A DNA stretch of 64,000 nt from JAAFHB01 sp963675995 (GTDB lineage Bacteria > Bacteroidota > Bacteroidia > Bacteroidales > Prolixibacteraceae), in contig CAXXIY010000001.1 of NCBI GenBank assembly GCA_963675995.2, positions 2,108,001 through 2,172,000 on the forward strand, given 5' to 3'. A program made the position numbers and the translations under genes. Shown here one piece after another: positions 52,281 to 61,599 of this stretch. The notes under the pieces were generated by a model. The model was not told where the DNA came from and made no database searches. It saw only the letters and a program-made list of their open reading frames with translations. Each line of letters begins with the position of its first letter. Positions within the stretch are counted from its first letter, which is position 1.

Positions 52281-54628
52281 GCTAATTTTTCCTGATTAAA
52301 TAGTTCGTGTTCCAATTCCTGAAGGGCTTTGTCGTAGTTGGCTTTCCCTCCAAAGACCTGATTGATAATTTCCATTGGAGTACCCATTTCGCTGAAAGGT
52401 TTTAATTTCAGGATTTTGGTGTCTTCAATCGAAGTAATTCCTTTGTCGGCGTATTTGTCCAGCAGACTGTTTAAAATGGCTCTGGCCTGTTCGCCGTATT
52501 TGGTAAAATAATTTCTCTTTTTCACGTTATTTGCCCGCTCTTTTCGGGTCAGCGGTGGCTGATCGAAAGCGATGTGGCAAATTAAGTCAAAATCACCGTA
52601 ATCTTTCCCGATTTCTTCCGCCAGATTTTCCAAAATGATGCCGTGTTCTTCCAGCATTTCAATAATCGCCTGCTTCTTTTTGGTCTTGTTCCACGATTTC
52701 AAAAAGTCGTTCAGTGTTGCAAACTCGGTCTGAACCTGTTTGCGTGTAAAGTCGCGGTACGACTCGGTGATCAATTGTCCGTTGTCGCCGTAATATTCAA
52801 TTCGTTCGGCTACAATTCTCGCCGGAACACCACTGACATATACTTTCCGGCTTCCGGTTTGTTCTTCTTCATCCTCACCTTCGCCGTCATCGTCCGGGTC
52901 TTCAGGATCGGGAGGCACAGGGTCGTCATCGTCACCGGGTTCATAAATCACTACCGGATCGCCATCAAAATCAGGATCGCGAAACAATTCGGTCGCCTTT
53001 TTGAAATCCATGATAGTAAAGAACATTTTGCCAAAATCTTCTTCAATGCGGGTTCCACGACCAATAATTTGTTTAAAAGTGGTCATCGAACGGATGGTTT
53101 TATCCAGCACAATCACCTTACAGGTTTTGGCATCTACGCCTGTGGTCATCAGTTCCGAAGTGGTTGCAATTACCGGAAATTTACTTTCCGGGTCAATGAA
53201 ATTATCCAGTTCAGCTTTCCCTTCCACACTGTCGCCTGTAATTCGCATCACGTATTTAGGGTTATCGGTAGCCAGTTTTCCGGCAGCGTTTACAATGGCA
53301 ACGCGCATTCGTTCAGCATGGTCAATATCTTCGCAGAAAATAATTGTTTTTGAGAATGGGTCGGTGGCAAACAACAGTTTCATTACCCGCCCTGCCACCA
53401 GTTTAGTACGTTGATTCAGCACCAGAATCCGATCCATGTCTGCCTGATTGTAAGTGCGTTCTTCAATCTCCTGCCCTAAATCATCTTTCATTCCGGGTGG
53501 AGGAGTCCAACCTTCAATGTCCTTGTCAATATCAATTCGGACTACTTTGTAGGGTGCCAGAAAACCATCCGCAATTCCTTGTTTCAGGCTGTAAGTATAA
53601 ACCGGTTCGCCAAAGTAGGTAATGTTCGAAACGTATTTGGTTTCCTTTGGGGTGGCGGTCATACCAATTTGAATGGCATTCGAAAAATATTCGAGTATTT
53701 CGCGCCAAGAAGCATCATCGGCAGCACTTCCGCGGTGACACTCATCAATCACAATCAGATCGAAAAAGTCAGGAGAAACATTTTTGAAAATTTTATCGGC
53801 TTCATCGGGGCCGGTTATAGCCTGATATAAACCAAGGTAAATCTCATAAGACGGATCGATTTTCCGGTTCTTTATTTTGGTCATTACTGAACCGAATGGC
53901 TTGAAGTCGTTGATTAACGTTTGATCGGCCAAAATATTTCGGTCAACGAGGAATAAGGTTCTTTTAACCGCTTTGGCCTTCCACAATCGCCAAATAATTT
54001 GAAAAGTGGTATAGGTCTTACCGGTTCCGGTGGCCATTACGAGCAAAATCCTTTTCTCCCCGCGGGCAACGGCTTCAATGGTTCGGTTTATTGCTTCCAC
54101 CTGATAGTAGCGGGGTTCTTTACCCGAGCCATCGGTGTGAAATGGCTGAACTACCAATTTTTCATCTTCAGCCTTAATACCCCGGTACTGTTTGTATCGT
54201 GTCCAAAGTTCATATGGTGAAGGAAAAGCTTCTAACGGGAATTGGGTTTCTATATCATCGCCATCGGCCGGAATTTTATTGTGTGAAGCGAAAGCATCGC
54301 CATTTGAACTAAAAGCACTGGGAACTTCCAAAATATCAGCGTAACCCAAAGCTTGTTGCATTCCATGACTGACCGTGTGATTGTTGTCTTTGGCTTCAAC
54401 AACAGCAAGCGGCACACCAGGTTCCCATTGAAGAACATAGTCGGCAAATTTTTTCTTCTTTTTGTTTCTGACTGACATATTGCCGCGCACAATGACCGGG
54501 CCAGGTGTAAGCGTAACTTCACGCCTGATTTGTGTAGACGGTTCCCAGCCTGCATCTTTAATAGCGGGAGTGATATACAAATCGCAAATGTCGATTTCGC
54601 TAAGTTCTTTTTTATTGATGTCGGTCAA
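52277..54628 (-). CDS. hsdR: Type I restriction endonuclease subunit HsdR
   Basis: A 783-aa protein. The N-terminal PD-(D/E)xK-like nuclease region is marked by 'PLAVVEAKDNNH'. Then comes the SF2 helicase: Walker A 'MATGTGKTYTTF' near 200, 'IVIDECHRGSAADD' (DECH box) and 'QIIGRGTRIEED' (motif VI). A Glu/Asp-rich linker (near 580-600) and a C-terminal helical part follow. It cleaves DNA after ATP-driven translocation when the target is unmethylated. It is the first gene of the unit hsdR-hsdM-hsdS-hipA-like-HIRAN. Confidence 0.95.
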   Translation of the reverse strand: MTDINKKELSEIDICDLYITPAIKDAGWEPSTQIRREVTLTPGPVIVRGNMSVRNKKKKKFADYVLQWEPGVPLAVVEAKDNNHTVSHGMQQALGYADILEVPSAFSSNGDAFASHNKIPADGDDIETQFPLEAFPSPYELWTRYKQYRGIKAEDEKLVVQPFHTDGSGKEPRYYQVEAINRTIEAVARGEKRILLVMATGTGKTYTTFQIIWRLWKAKAVKRTLFLVDRNILADQTLINDFKPFGSVMTKIKNRKIDPSYEIYLGLYQAITGPDEADKIFKNVSPDFFDLIVIDECHRGSAADDASWREILEYFSNAIQIGMTATPKETKYVSNITYFGEPVYTYSLKQGIADGFLAPYKVVRIDIDKDIEGWTPPPGMKDDLGQEIEERTYNQADMDRILVLNQRTKLVAGRVMKLLFATDPFSKTIIFCEDIDHAERMRVAIVNAAGKLATDNPKYVMRITGDSVEGKAELDNFIDPESKFPVIATTSELMTTGVDAKTCKVIVLDKTIRSMTTFKQIIGRGTRIEEDFGKMFFTIMDFKKATELFRDPDFDGDPVVIYEPGDDDDPVPPDPEDPDDDGEGEDEEEQTGSRKVYVSGVPARIVAERIEYYGDNGQLITESYRDFTRKQVQTEFATLNDFLKSWNKTKKKQAIIEMLEEHGIILENLAEEIGKDYGDFDLICHIAFDQPPLTRKERANNVKKRNYFTKYGEQARAILNSLLDKYADKGITSIEDTKILKLKPFSEMGTPMEIINQVFGGKANYDKALQELEHELFNQEKLA

Positions 54629-55055
54629 AACATAAACGGTTGATTAGGTAAGGTATCTTACTTTAAACTATTTTCAAACTTAACAAATTATATTTGTAAT
54701 ATTTTAATTTCTCCAAATTAATTTTTATTGTTCTTAATTTTAAAAACCAACGATCAGGCTCGAAGGGCCTTGGGCTTTGATGGAATTGGCTATAAAAATC
54801 TTGAATGAGAGTAGAATCAATCAGAAGATAATGTAGGTTTAATACTTATTCTGCAACTCAACTTTACAAATCAACTGTGTGGGTGGAATATTTAATGTAA
54901 TAGCCAGTTTGAAGATGGTTATGATGGTTTGCTGACCTGAGCCACGTTAGAGAACTCGGATACGCCTTGAGATTTCTATAATAAATAGTGGGAGATTTAC
55001 AACCTAAACCAAAACATGATTATATTACAATCAATTATTTGATTAAAATGTAACC
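54629..55055. other. Divergent promoter region between hsdR and the SRAP gene
   Basis: About 430 bp, AT-rich. It must contain the hsdR promoter on the minus strand; a TTTG...TAGTTTAA-type pair near 54660-54690 is possible but weak. No ORF or RNA gene is visible. Confidence 0.4.
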
Positions 55056-55856
55056 ATGTGTAGAAAATTTGTGATAGTCAGCGAATTCGAAAAAATTGAA
55101 AGACGTTTTAACGTCTCCCTTAGTCCTAATATTGAACCTCTAGCGAAACATTATGCTGTTTCATCAGGCGATAAGTGTTATGTGATCACATGCGAAGATC
55201 CAAAGTTATTGCAGGAATTCACCTTCGGCATGACCCCCTTTTATGCTTCCGATCCAATGAATTTAATCACAGCCCGGGCCGAAGGCGATAAAAACGGGAA
55301 TAACGATCCCAATTATAACGGTTCCAGGTCCATTTTTCTTAAAACCCCCTTTAAAAAACCGATCTACTCACAACGTTGTCTGGTCATTGCCGATGCCTGG
55401 TATGAATGGACACCCCGTAAGAAACCCTTTCTATTTCACCTGATCAACAAAAACCGACCCTTCGCATTTGCAGGTATTTACGATTATTGGAAAAATCCGG
55501 ATACCAACGAAATCACCACCTCTTTTTCGATCATAACCACGGTGGCAAATCCTTTGATTCAAAGTATAGGGATAAAGCGGTTGCCGGTAATACTCTCCAA
55601 AATACACGAACAAGCGTGGATAAAATCGTCGAATCACTTATCCGATGTGCTGGTACTACTTAATCCCTATCCAGCCGAAGAGATCAGTTGTTACCCAGTG
55701 TCCGACAGGGTAAATTCACCAGGTGCAAATGACCCTTCACTACTAAATCCATTTGAGGAGAAACCACCGATTAATAGTAATACCACTTTTGTCCTCCGCA
55801 GCCATCGTCAGCCTAAACAGAAAGGCGATCCCGACAGATTATGTGTAGAAGTTTAG
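55056..55856 (+). CDS. SRAP-family protein (SOS response-associated peptidase/HMCES-like), end replaced by IS
   Basis: A 266-aa protein starting MCRK; Cys2 is the catalytic residue that forms a thiazolidine with abasic DNA in YedK/HMCES. Further SRAP blocks are 'NLITARAEG', 'RCLVIADAWYEW' and 'IKRLPVILS'. The last four residues (CVEV) come from the second IS: the insertion at 55844 cuts the gene's last codons. Removing the IS and one copy of the GATTATG duplication restores the end 'PDRLWFKRN'. The protein is otherwise complete, so it probably stays active. It protects abasic sites in ssDNA, a task that fits an incoming or repairing element. Confidence 0.85.
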   Translation: MCRKFVIVSEFEKIERRFNVSLSPNIEPLAKHYAVSSGDKCYVITCEDPKLLQEFTFGMTPFYASDPMNLITARAEGDKNGNNDPNYNGSRSIFLKTPFKKPIYSQRCLVIADAWYEWTPRKKPFLFHLINKNRPFAFAGIYDYWKNPDTNEITTSFSIITTVANPLIQSIGIKRLPVILSKIHEQAWIKSSNHLSDVLVLLNPYPAEEISCYPVSDRVNSPGANDPSLLNPFEEKPPINSNTTFVLRSHRQPKQKGDPDRLCVEV

Positions 55857-57187
55857 ACTTCGTCTGACAGTAGGGATATTTTTGAGTTAATAATTCAATG
55901 CGTTTTTTAAGGCATCTTCTCCCGGAATGATATGCTGGATTTGGGGGCCATTAATGCCCCCGTGACCATTCCAGTCGGACAGGATATTCCTATCAGGTTG
56001 GTCGCCACCAGAGCCTGGTTCCGCTTCTCCTGTCAGGTATAAAGATACATCTTTTTGAAATTGAGTATCCAGCATTTTACTTTTTGTCAGGTGAAGTGTC
56101 TCATTCCATGTTTGCCACGGTGTTTTACCAAAACAGTACTTCCCGGAATGAGGACGTTCTTTGTTATAATGATCAAGCCAAAGATCCACATCTATCTGTA
56201 GATCAACTATGGAGCTGTAAATTTTTTTCCGAAAAGCTACCGCATAAAACTCTTCCTGCATCGTTTTGTGGAATCGTTCACAAATTCCATTTGTCTGCGG
56301 ATGCCTTGCTTTGGTTCGTGTATGATCGATGTCTTCTATTGCCAGGTATAATTGGTATTCATGATGTTCACGTGCTCCGCAATATTCGGTTCCCCGATCA
56401 GTTAAGATCCTTAGCAGTGGAATTTTACTTTCTTCATACATTGGCAATACCCTGTCATTAAGCATATCTGCGGCAACAAGGGCATTTTTACGATCGTACA
56501 ATTTAGCCTGGGCAACTTTAGTGTAAGTATCAATAAATGTTTGCTGATATATCCGACCAACACCTTTTATAGTGCCCACATAGTAAGTGTCTTGTGCACC
56601 GAGGTATCCTGGATGTTGCGTTTCTATCTCACCTTGTGCAAACTTTTCTTCCTTGGCTTTTTCAAGGGCTACAACCTGAGCTTCAGTCAAGACCAATCCA
56701 TCCTGAGCAGCCCGTTTTTCAAGCAATTTAAGCCTTTTCTGGAAAGTTTCTACACCATTACGGAGCCAAACACAACGCACTCCTGCAGGGGAAATAAAAA
56801 CACCTTTCTTCTTCAATTCGTTCGAGGCACGTTGTTGTCCATAAGCCGGAAAATCAAAGGCAATCTGTTTAACCTGATCTTCAATGGCCTCTTCAATGCG
56901 GTTTTTAAGTACTGGTTTCCTGCGTGAAACCTCATGAAGTGCTAATTCTCCTCCTTTTTCATACAGCTCTCTAAAACGGTAAAAGCTATCACGACTGTAA
57001 CCGAAGATTTTACAGGCTTGTGAAACGTTACCTAATTGCTCTGACAAATTGAGCAATCCTAACTTGGTTTTGATTAATTTTACTTCTGTATTCATTTCTG
57101 ACAGTTTTAGTGGATTAAACTTCTTTTTGAATGCAATTACAAAGTTAGTTTAATCCCTGACTGTCAGATTAAGTCGCAACTATTACA
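55844..57187 (-). mobile_element. Insertion sequence copy 2 (IS481-like) with 7-bp target duplication
   Basis: The same 1344-bp element as at 45819-47162, in the same orientation, 10,025 bp away. It is flanked by GATTATG on the left (55837-55843) and the same 7 bases on the right (57188-57194), a clean target-site duplication. It therefore inserted directly and recently, into the end of the SRAP gene. Confidence 0.92.
55887..57095 (-). CDS. IS481-like DDE transposase, copy 2
   Basis: The 402-aa protein is identical to that of the first copy (DDE residues in 'GAQDTYYVGTIKGVG', 'RILTDRGTEYCG' and 'NGICERFHKTMQEEF'). The intact frame and clean target duplication show that this is an active or recently active element. 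Confidence 0.92.
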   Translation of the reverse strand: MNTEVKLIKTKLGLLNLSEQLGNVSQACKIFGYSRDSFYRFRELYEKGGELALHEVSRRKPVLKNRIEEAIEDQVKQIAFDFPAYGQQRASNELKKKGVFISPAGVRCVWLRNGVETFQKRLKLLEKRAAQDGLVLTEAQVVALEKAKEEKFAQGEIETQHPGYLGAQDTYYVGTIKGVGRIYQQTFIDTYTKVAQAKLYDRKNALVAADMLNDRVLPMYEESKIPLLRILTDRGTEYCGAREHHEYQLYLAIEDIDHTRTKARHPQTNGICERFHKTMQEEFYAVAFRKKIYSSIVDLQIDVDLWLDHYNKERPHSGKYCFGKTPWQTWNETLHLTKSKMLDTQFQKDVSLYLTGEAEPGSGGDQPDRNILSDWNGHGGINGPQIQHIIPGEDALKNALNY

Positions 57188-57320
57188 GATTATGGTTTAA
57201 GAGAAATTAGATGTTGATTGTTTTCTCAAAAAGTGGGGCCCTTTATATATTCTGTAAAATTCTTCATTGCCTAGTTTTGTTAATCTTGGTTTAATAGGTC
57301 CGTTACCTTTATCAAATCAT

Positions 57321-57800
57321 TTATGGAGACTCAAATCCAGTTAGTTTAGCTTCAATTACAGGAATAATTGTCTCACAATACCTAATTGCTATCAGCCTTT
57401 TATTTTCGGTATATTCATCTGCAATACGATATTCACCTTCTTTCTCAATTCGATCAGCTGCTTCTCTAAGCAAATATGCCTTAAACTGTTCTGGCGTTAG
57501 AACTTCTTTCATCGCTTCATTTATCTTATTTTGGGTACTTAACATTTCTTGGTTTAACCTCCACATTTTGGAAACCAATGATTGTTGGGGAGACAAATTC
57601 GCTTTGTATTTATCATTGGCTCGTTCAAGTTGAGTCTTCCAGAATTTACCTCTTTGAACTTTTTCTCTGAGCTTATTAACAAAACCTTCAACCTCTCCTT
57701 TGCTGTTTATTACAATTCCTTCTGGATTTGTGAAAATATGAAAATAGCAATCAATATAGAAACGATGATGATGATCTTTGTCTTGAGCATGGTGTTTCAA
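57321..57800 (-). CDS. Unknown helical protein beside the TPR genes
   Basis: A 159-aa soluble protein. The N-terminus has a His-rich segment ('HHAQDKDHHHRFYIDCYFHI') that could bind metal; the rest is charged and helical ('VEGFVNKLREKVQRGKFWKT', 'YLLREAADRIEKEGEYRIAD'). No family is recognised. It starts 12 bp after the stop of the TPR lipoprotein gene on the same strand, so the two are probably co-transcribed. Confidence 0.5.
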   Translation of the reverse strand: MKHHAQDKDHHHRFYIDCYFHIFTNPEGIVINSKGEVEGFVNKLREKVQRGKFWKTQLERANDKYKANLSPQQSLVSKMWRLNQEMLSTQNKINEAMKEVLTPEQFKAYLLREAADRIEKEGEYRIADEYTENKRLIAIRYCETIIPVIEAKLTGFESP

Positions 57801-57812
57801 TTATTGTGGATA

Positions 57813-58991
57813 TTAATTACAATATTGTTTGATCCTTTCGTAGGCTTCTTTTGACCCCAACTCACCCGCTTTGCTCAAATCCAAACATCCATTCTCCCTT
57901 TGGCCTATAGAAATCAATACCATTCCTCTAGAAAAATATGCTGAGCCATTTTTCTGATCAATTTCAATTGCTTTATCAAAATCGAGTAATGCACCTTTCA
58001 AATCTTTTAGGTTGATCTTTACTCGACCTCTCAAATAAAATGCATTTTGAGAATCCCAAGAACATGTTTTAATAATTAGATTAAGATCTATTAACGCGCC
58101 GCGATAGTCTTTCAAATTTAATTTTGAAATAGCTCTTTCCTCAATTGACCCCTGCCACAAAGTAGCTATTTCGTATCGACCTAAGGCATCTATTGTTGGT
58201 GGATATCTATTAATTACTTCTGTAAAATCTGCAATTGCCCCGAAATTATCGTCTAAGTATGCTTTCGCAGAACCTCTAAATGAAAGTGCTGTGTAATAAA
58301 TTGTTTCGCGGTCATCCTTATTTTCAATATTATCCGCTGAGTCTATTGACTTAGTAAAATCAGAAATTGCACCTGAATAATCTTCAAGTCCAGTTTTTGC
58401 TTGAGCTCTATTAGTATAAGCTTCTGCATACTTAGGATTAATTTCAATTGCTTTATCAAAATTTGAAATTGCTTCTTTGTACTCTTTATTCATATAATAA
58501 ATATCCAAACCTCTTTTATTATAAGCTTCTGCGTAGCTTTTGTCTATCTCAATGGCTTTTGAATAATCCGATATTGCTCCTGAGAGATCTTGACTTTTGT
58601 CTTTTGCCATCCCTCTTTGGTAATAAGCTAATGCAAATTTAGGGTTGATTTTAATAGCCTTATCAAAGTAAGTAATACTCCCCCAAACATCCATTGCCAT
58701 TCCTCTATTGCAATATGGCTCTGCAAAGAGCGTATCAGTTTTTATGGCTTTATCAAAATCATCAATTGCTCCTTTTTTGTCATCAACTGCTCTTTTTGCA
58801 AGCCCCCTTTGATTATAAGCTGCGGTATAATTCGAATCCGCATCTATTGCTTTTGTAAAGTCAATAATTGCTCCCTTGTAATCCTTGTTTTGTTGCTTTG
58901 CAAGACCGCTTGTGTAATATTCCTTTCCTTTTTGTCCGCAGCCAGAAGATATTAAAAGCACTACAATAATTAGATTAAAAATATTTTTCAT
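57813..58991 (-). CDS. TPR-repeat lipoprotein
   Basis: A frame start at 59063 exists, but ATG 58991 gives a normal lipoprotein signal (MKNIFNLIIVVLLISSGCG, lipobox before the Cys). The mature part of about 370 aa consists of roughly ten tetratricopeptide repeats of the 'YNQRGLAKRAVDDKKGAIDD FDKAI' type. TPR lipoproteins mediate protein-protein contacts at the envelope; the partner is unknown. The gene lies next to a frameshifted TPR gene and the two may be related by duplication. Confidence 0.75.
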   Translation of the reverse strand: MKNIFNLIIVVLLISSGCGQKGKEYYTSGLAKQQNKDYKGAIIDFTKAIDADSNYTAAYNQRGLAKRAVDDKKGAIDDFDKAIKTDTLFAEPYCNRGMAMDVWGSITYFDKAIKINPKFALAYYQRGMAKDKSQDLSGAISDYSKAIEIDKSYAEAYNKRGLDIYYMNKEYKEAISNFDKAIEINPKYAEAYTNRAQAKTGLEDYSGAISDFTKSIDSADNIENKDDRETIYYTALSFRGSAKAYLDDNFGAIADFTEVINRYPPTIDALGRYEIATLWQGSIEERAISKLNLKDYRGALIDLNLIIKTCSWDSQNAFYLRGRVKINLKDLKGALLDFDKAIEIDQKNGSAYFSRGMVLISIGQRENGCLDLSKAGELGSKEAYERIKQYCN

Positions 58992-59062
58992 AGTTTTAAA
59001 TTGAGAATGCATTTTTATGAATCTGTAATTATGAATGTTCATTAAAATAAATCCGAATTGCA

Positions 59063-60258
59063 TCAGAGGGGGTCTATAAAACCTAATTCTGCCGCTATAT
59101 TAAAATTGATATATGCGTTTTCTTGCTGATCTAATTGAATATTAGAAAGCCCTCTATTATAAAAAGCTTCTCCAAAGTCAGGTTTAAGCTTGATTGCCTC
59201 ATCAAGATCGGTTATAGCTCCTTCAAAGTCTTTTATCTCTATTTTTGCCTTACCTCTGTATGCATAAGCTTCTTCACAATATGGCTCAATTTTTAGGGCG
59301 TCAGTGCAGTCTTGAATCGCACCCAAATAATCTTTAATTCTGATCTTCATTAACGCTCGGGAAGTATATGCAATGTGAAAGTTAGGATTAACCCTAATAG
59401 TGTGTGTAAAGTCATTAATTGCACCCTCGAGATCGTCCTCTTCTTCTTTGTTGTATGCTCTTTCAAAATATACCATCGAACAATAATCATAATCATAATC
59501 ATCATCCTCATCCTTAATGTGTTCATCCCGATTATAAAATTCAATATAGTGGTCAAATCGGCCAGAGCACCCAGATTATCATTGAGAGTCTTTTTTATTG
59601 AAGATCTGTGTAAATATATTTCTGCATCATCCGGCCAGATATTTAAAGCATTATCGTAGTCAGCTATTGCACCAGTAAAATCATTTAGGCTATTTTTAAT
59701 ATAAACCATATTAAAATAGGCTCTTGCATTAAATGTGTCGATTTGAACAATTTTTGAATAGTCAGCAATAGCACCGACATAATCATGAGCACTTTCTTTT
59801 ATCTGAGCCCTTTCTTCATATGCTTTTATGTGATTAGGGTATTCTTTAATTGCATTTGTGTAATCCTTAATCCTGGCAATGTTGTAATGCACATCTTCGT
59901 ATATTGGATCATCTATGTTGGTGGCTTTAAAATTGGGGTTAATCTCCAAAGCCTTTAAAATGTCCGATACAGCTTCGGAATTCAGACCACTATTGTACCT
60001 GGCAACTGATCTGAAATAATAAGCGTATGAGTCCTCAGGATACAACTCCAAAGATTTTGATAAATCATCTATGGCTCCGGAAAAGTCATGAAGCTTTAAT
60101 TTTGTTGTTCCTCGATTAAACCACGCAATATCATCTGTTGGATCCAATTCAAGGGCTTTGGAATATTCTGCAATAGCTTTAAGATAATCATGTGAAAGAA
60201 TTAATCCGTCACATTCAGGTAGGTATTCGTTATTAGGCATTGGGTTGAAGTCGAGCAT
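59063..60258 (-). pseudogene. TPR-repeat protein, frameshifted
   Basis: Read from ATG 60258 (MLDFNPMPNNEYLPE), the first 235 residues are TPR repeats ('AWFNRGTTKLKLHDFSGAID', 'YAYYFRSVARYNSGLNSEAV'). At about 59555-59557 the frame is lost: the TPR continues in another frame as 'FDHYIEFYNRDEHIKDED' and on through 59476 to 59063 ('AYNKEEEDDLEGAINDF'). Adding one T in the run near 59556 restores a single protein of about 400 aa. A 60-nt Asp/Tyr-rich repeat tract (59485-59515) lies just beyond. It may be a real null allele, a slippage-type variant or a base-calling error. Confidence 0.75.
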
Positions 60259-61020
60259 TAAATATATATTGTGTGATTTAGGGTATATTAAGCTAGTGGG
60301 AACCACACAAAAAGGGCGTGGAACCGTATCATTATCCGCCTCTGAGGTACCGCCAAGCACCCGTCATGCAAATAAGAACAGCCCACGCCGTGACGTGAGC
60401 GTTTTCTTATTATTCATGCATGACTGTTGAAATTTGGCGGTTTTCAGAAGCAGGAACAAAAAGCTAACGCTTCGATAATATTTTAGTCTTCTTTTACTTT
60501 TATTTGACCATATGGTTTTAATTATTGTAAGTAATGATATTTTCGGTTTGAATTAAAATGAATTTCGATCTAATAGATGATTAATATTGATTACCTTTTT
60601 TAGGAATGACTTAAATGATACAGATTTATGCGAGATTATTCTATTATTCATTAAGTTTTTACTTGTAAGATCACGGCAGTCAAATTTAGTGTTTCTTTTT
60701 CATTAAACTATGATTATAATACATGTATTGAAAAATAATCAAATATGTTTTGTTATGGGTTATTCACCCTAATACAAAAGTATTATCAACCAGTTATTTC
60801 TTTTACAGGCTATTTCTGATAAGACTATGACAGTTTGGGAAATCAGCACTTTTGCTTTCAAGTGGCACTATTGTCCATTTGGAGGGCGATTAATAGAAAT
60901 TTCGCGATAGGTACTAATCAAAAACAAATTTTTCCCTTATGTTCTCTATTTGATTAAAAGATTGGATCCATTTTGCTTTTTTAAACCAAATTTCAATCTG
61001 CCGGTTCTTTTTTTGAAGAC

Positions 61021-61072
61021 ATGCAAAAATCCCCGCCCCTCATGCTTCGGGGCTTGCACGGTCTTTTTGCAT
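61021..61072. repeat. Nested hairpin near the right end
   Basis: ATGCAAAAA (61021-61029) pairs with TTTTTGCAT (61064-61072), and inside it CCCCG pairs with CGGGG. The nested layout resembles a strong structured RNA or a recombination site arm. Confidence 0.45.
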
Positions 61073-61133
61073 GAAGTCTGTTGAGATTGTCCAGAAGGCC
61101 ATTTTATAGGTTGGCTACCGGATCATTGTATCC

Positions 61134-61220
61134 GCTAAATTTACATAATCGACCTTATAAAACAAAACAAAGCTTCTTCTCTCAGAAAGATGTCTTATAA
61201 GGTGATTATGTAAAATTAGC
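61134..61220. repeat. Long inverted repeat (~26-bp arms) inside the right end
   Basis: The left arm at 61134-61160 (GCTAAATTTACATAATCG...TTATAA) and the right arm at 61195-61220 (TTATAAGGTGATTATG...TTAGC) match except at one or two bases. The loop is 34 bp. It lies 420 bp from the tRNA and could be an integrase or excisionase arm site, an oriT-like structure, or the scar of an inverted duplication. Confidence 0.6.
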
Positions 61221-61567
61221 TACTGTAGCTTAATTTGGTTCTCAGCTTTGAAGGACTTTTGCTCTCTTTTTTAACCTTAACCCACAAAATCCCCACCACC
61301 CTTTCAATGGTGCAGGAAAATGCATTGCTAATCCGGGCAATGATCAAGAGACCGATTTCGGAAGTCCTGCGAAAGTACTCCCAAAGAAGCTTGACGGAAT
61401 ATTAATTCAAATCCTCAATCACAACCTTGATCTGGTTGCCCTGGCAAAGAAAGGGTTGTTTTCCTGCTGTTGTAAACCCCATTAGGCTTTAAAAGTGTTT
61501 GCCTTACATGGGTTTGATAAAGAGCAACTTACTTTATGCTGTCAATGTGTGTCCCCTGAAAAAGTTG

Positions 61568-61587
61568 TGTGCAAATTATGTGCAAAT
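61568..61587 (+). promoter_or_regulatory. Two TGTGCAAAT repeats at the right end
   Basis: The same nonamer as at 32333-32354 occurs here twice, 11 bp apart (about 61568-61576 and 61579-61587). Pairs at both ends of the element, near the integrase promoter and near the right att site, are what one expects for integrase or excisionase arm sites. Confidence 0.5.
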
Positions 61588-61599
61588 TGACAAAAAAAT

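Larger units (their letters stand above)
60361..61563. other. 1.2-kb gene-free right end of the element
   Basis: No intact gene. Two small reading frames near 61250-61490 read protein-like ('PKKLDGILIQILNHNLDLVA') but have no start and were not identified. The stretch holds a hairpin at 61021-61072 and a long inverted repeat at 61134-61220 (separate entries). Confidence 0.5.

Noticed and set aside
52643..53353. 236-codon plus-strand ORF inside hsdR
   Set aside because: It lies fully antisense to the strong hsdR gene, and has no protein-like motif; it mirrors hsdR codon bias.
47163..55843. The two IS copies as a functional composite transposon
   Set aside because: Copy 2 has its own 7-bp duplication and copy 1 has none that matches it, so they did not move together as one unit at this site.
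61307..61405. 32-codon ORF near the right end
   Set aside because: Too short, no start signal and another frame there looks equally protein-like; no support for a real gene.
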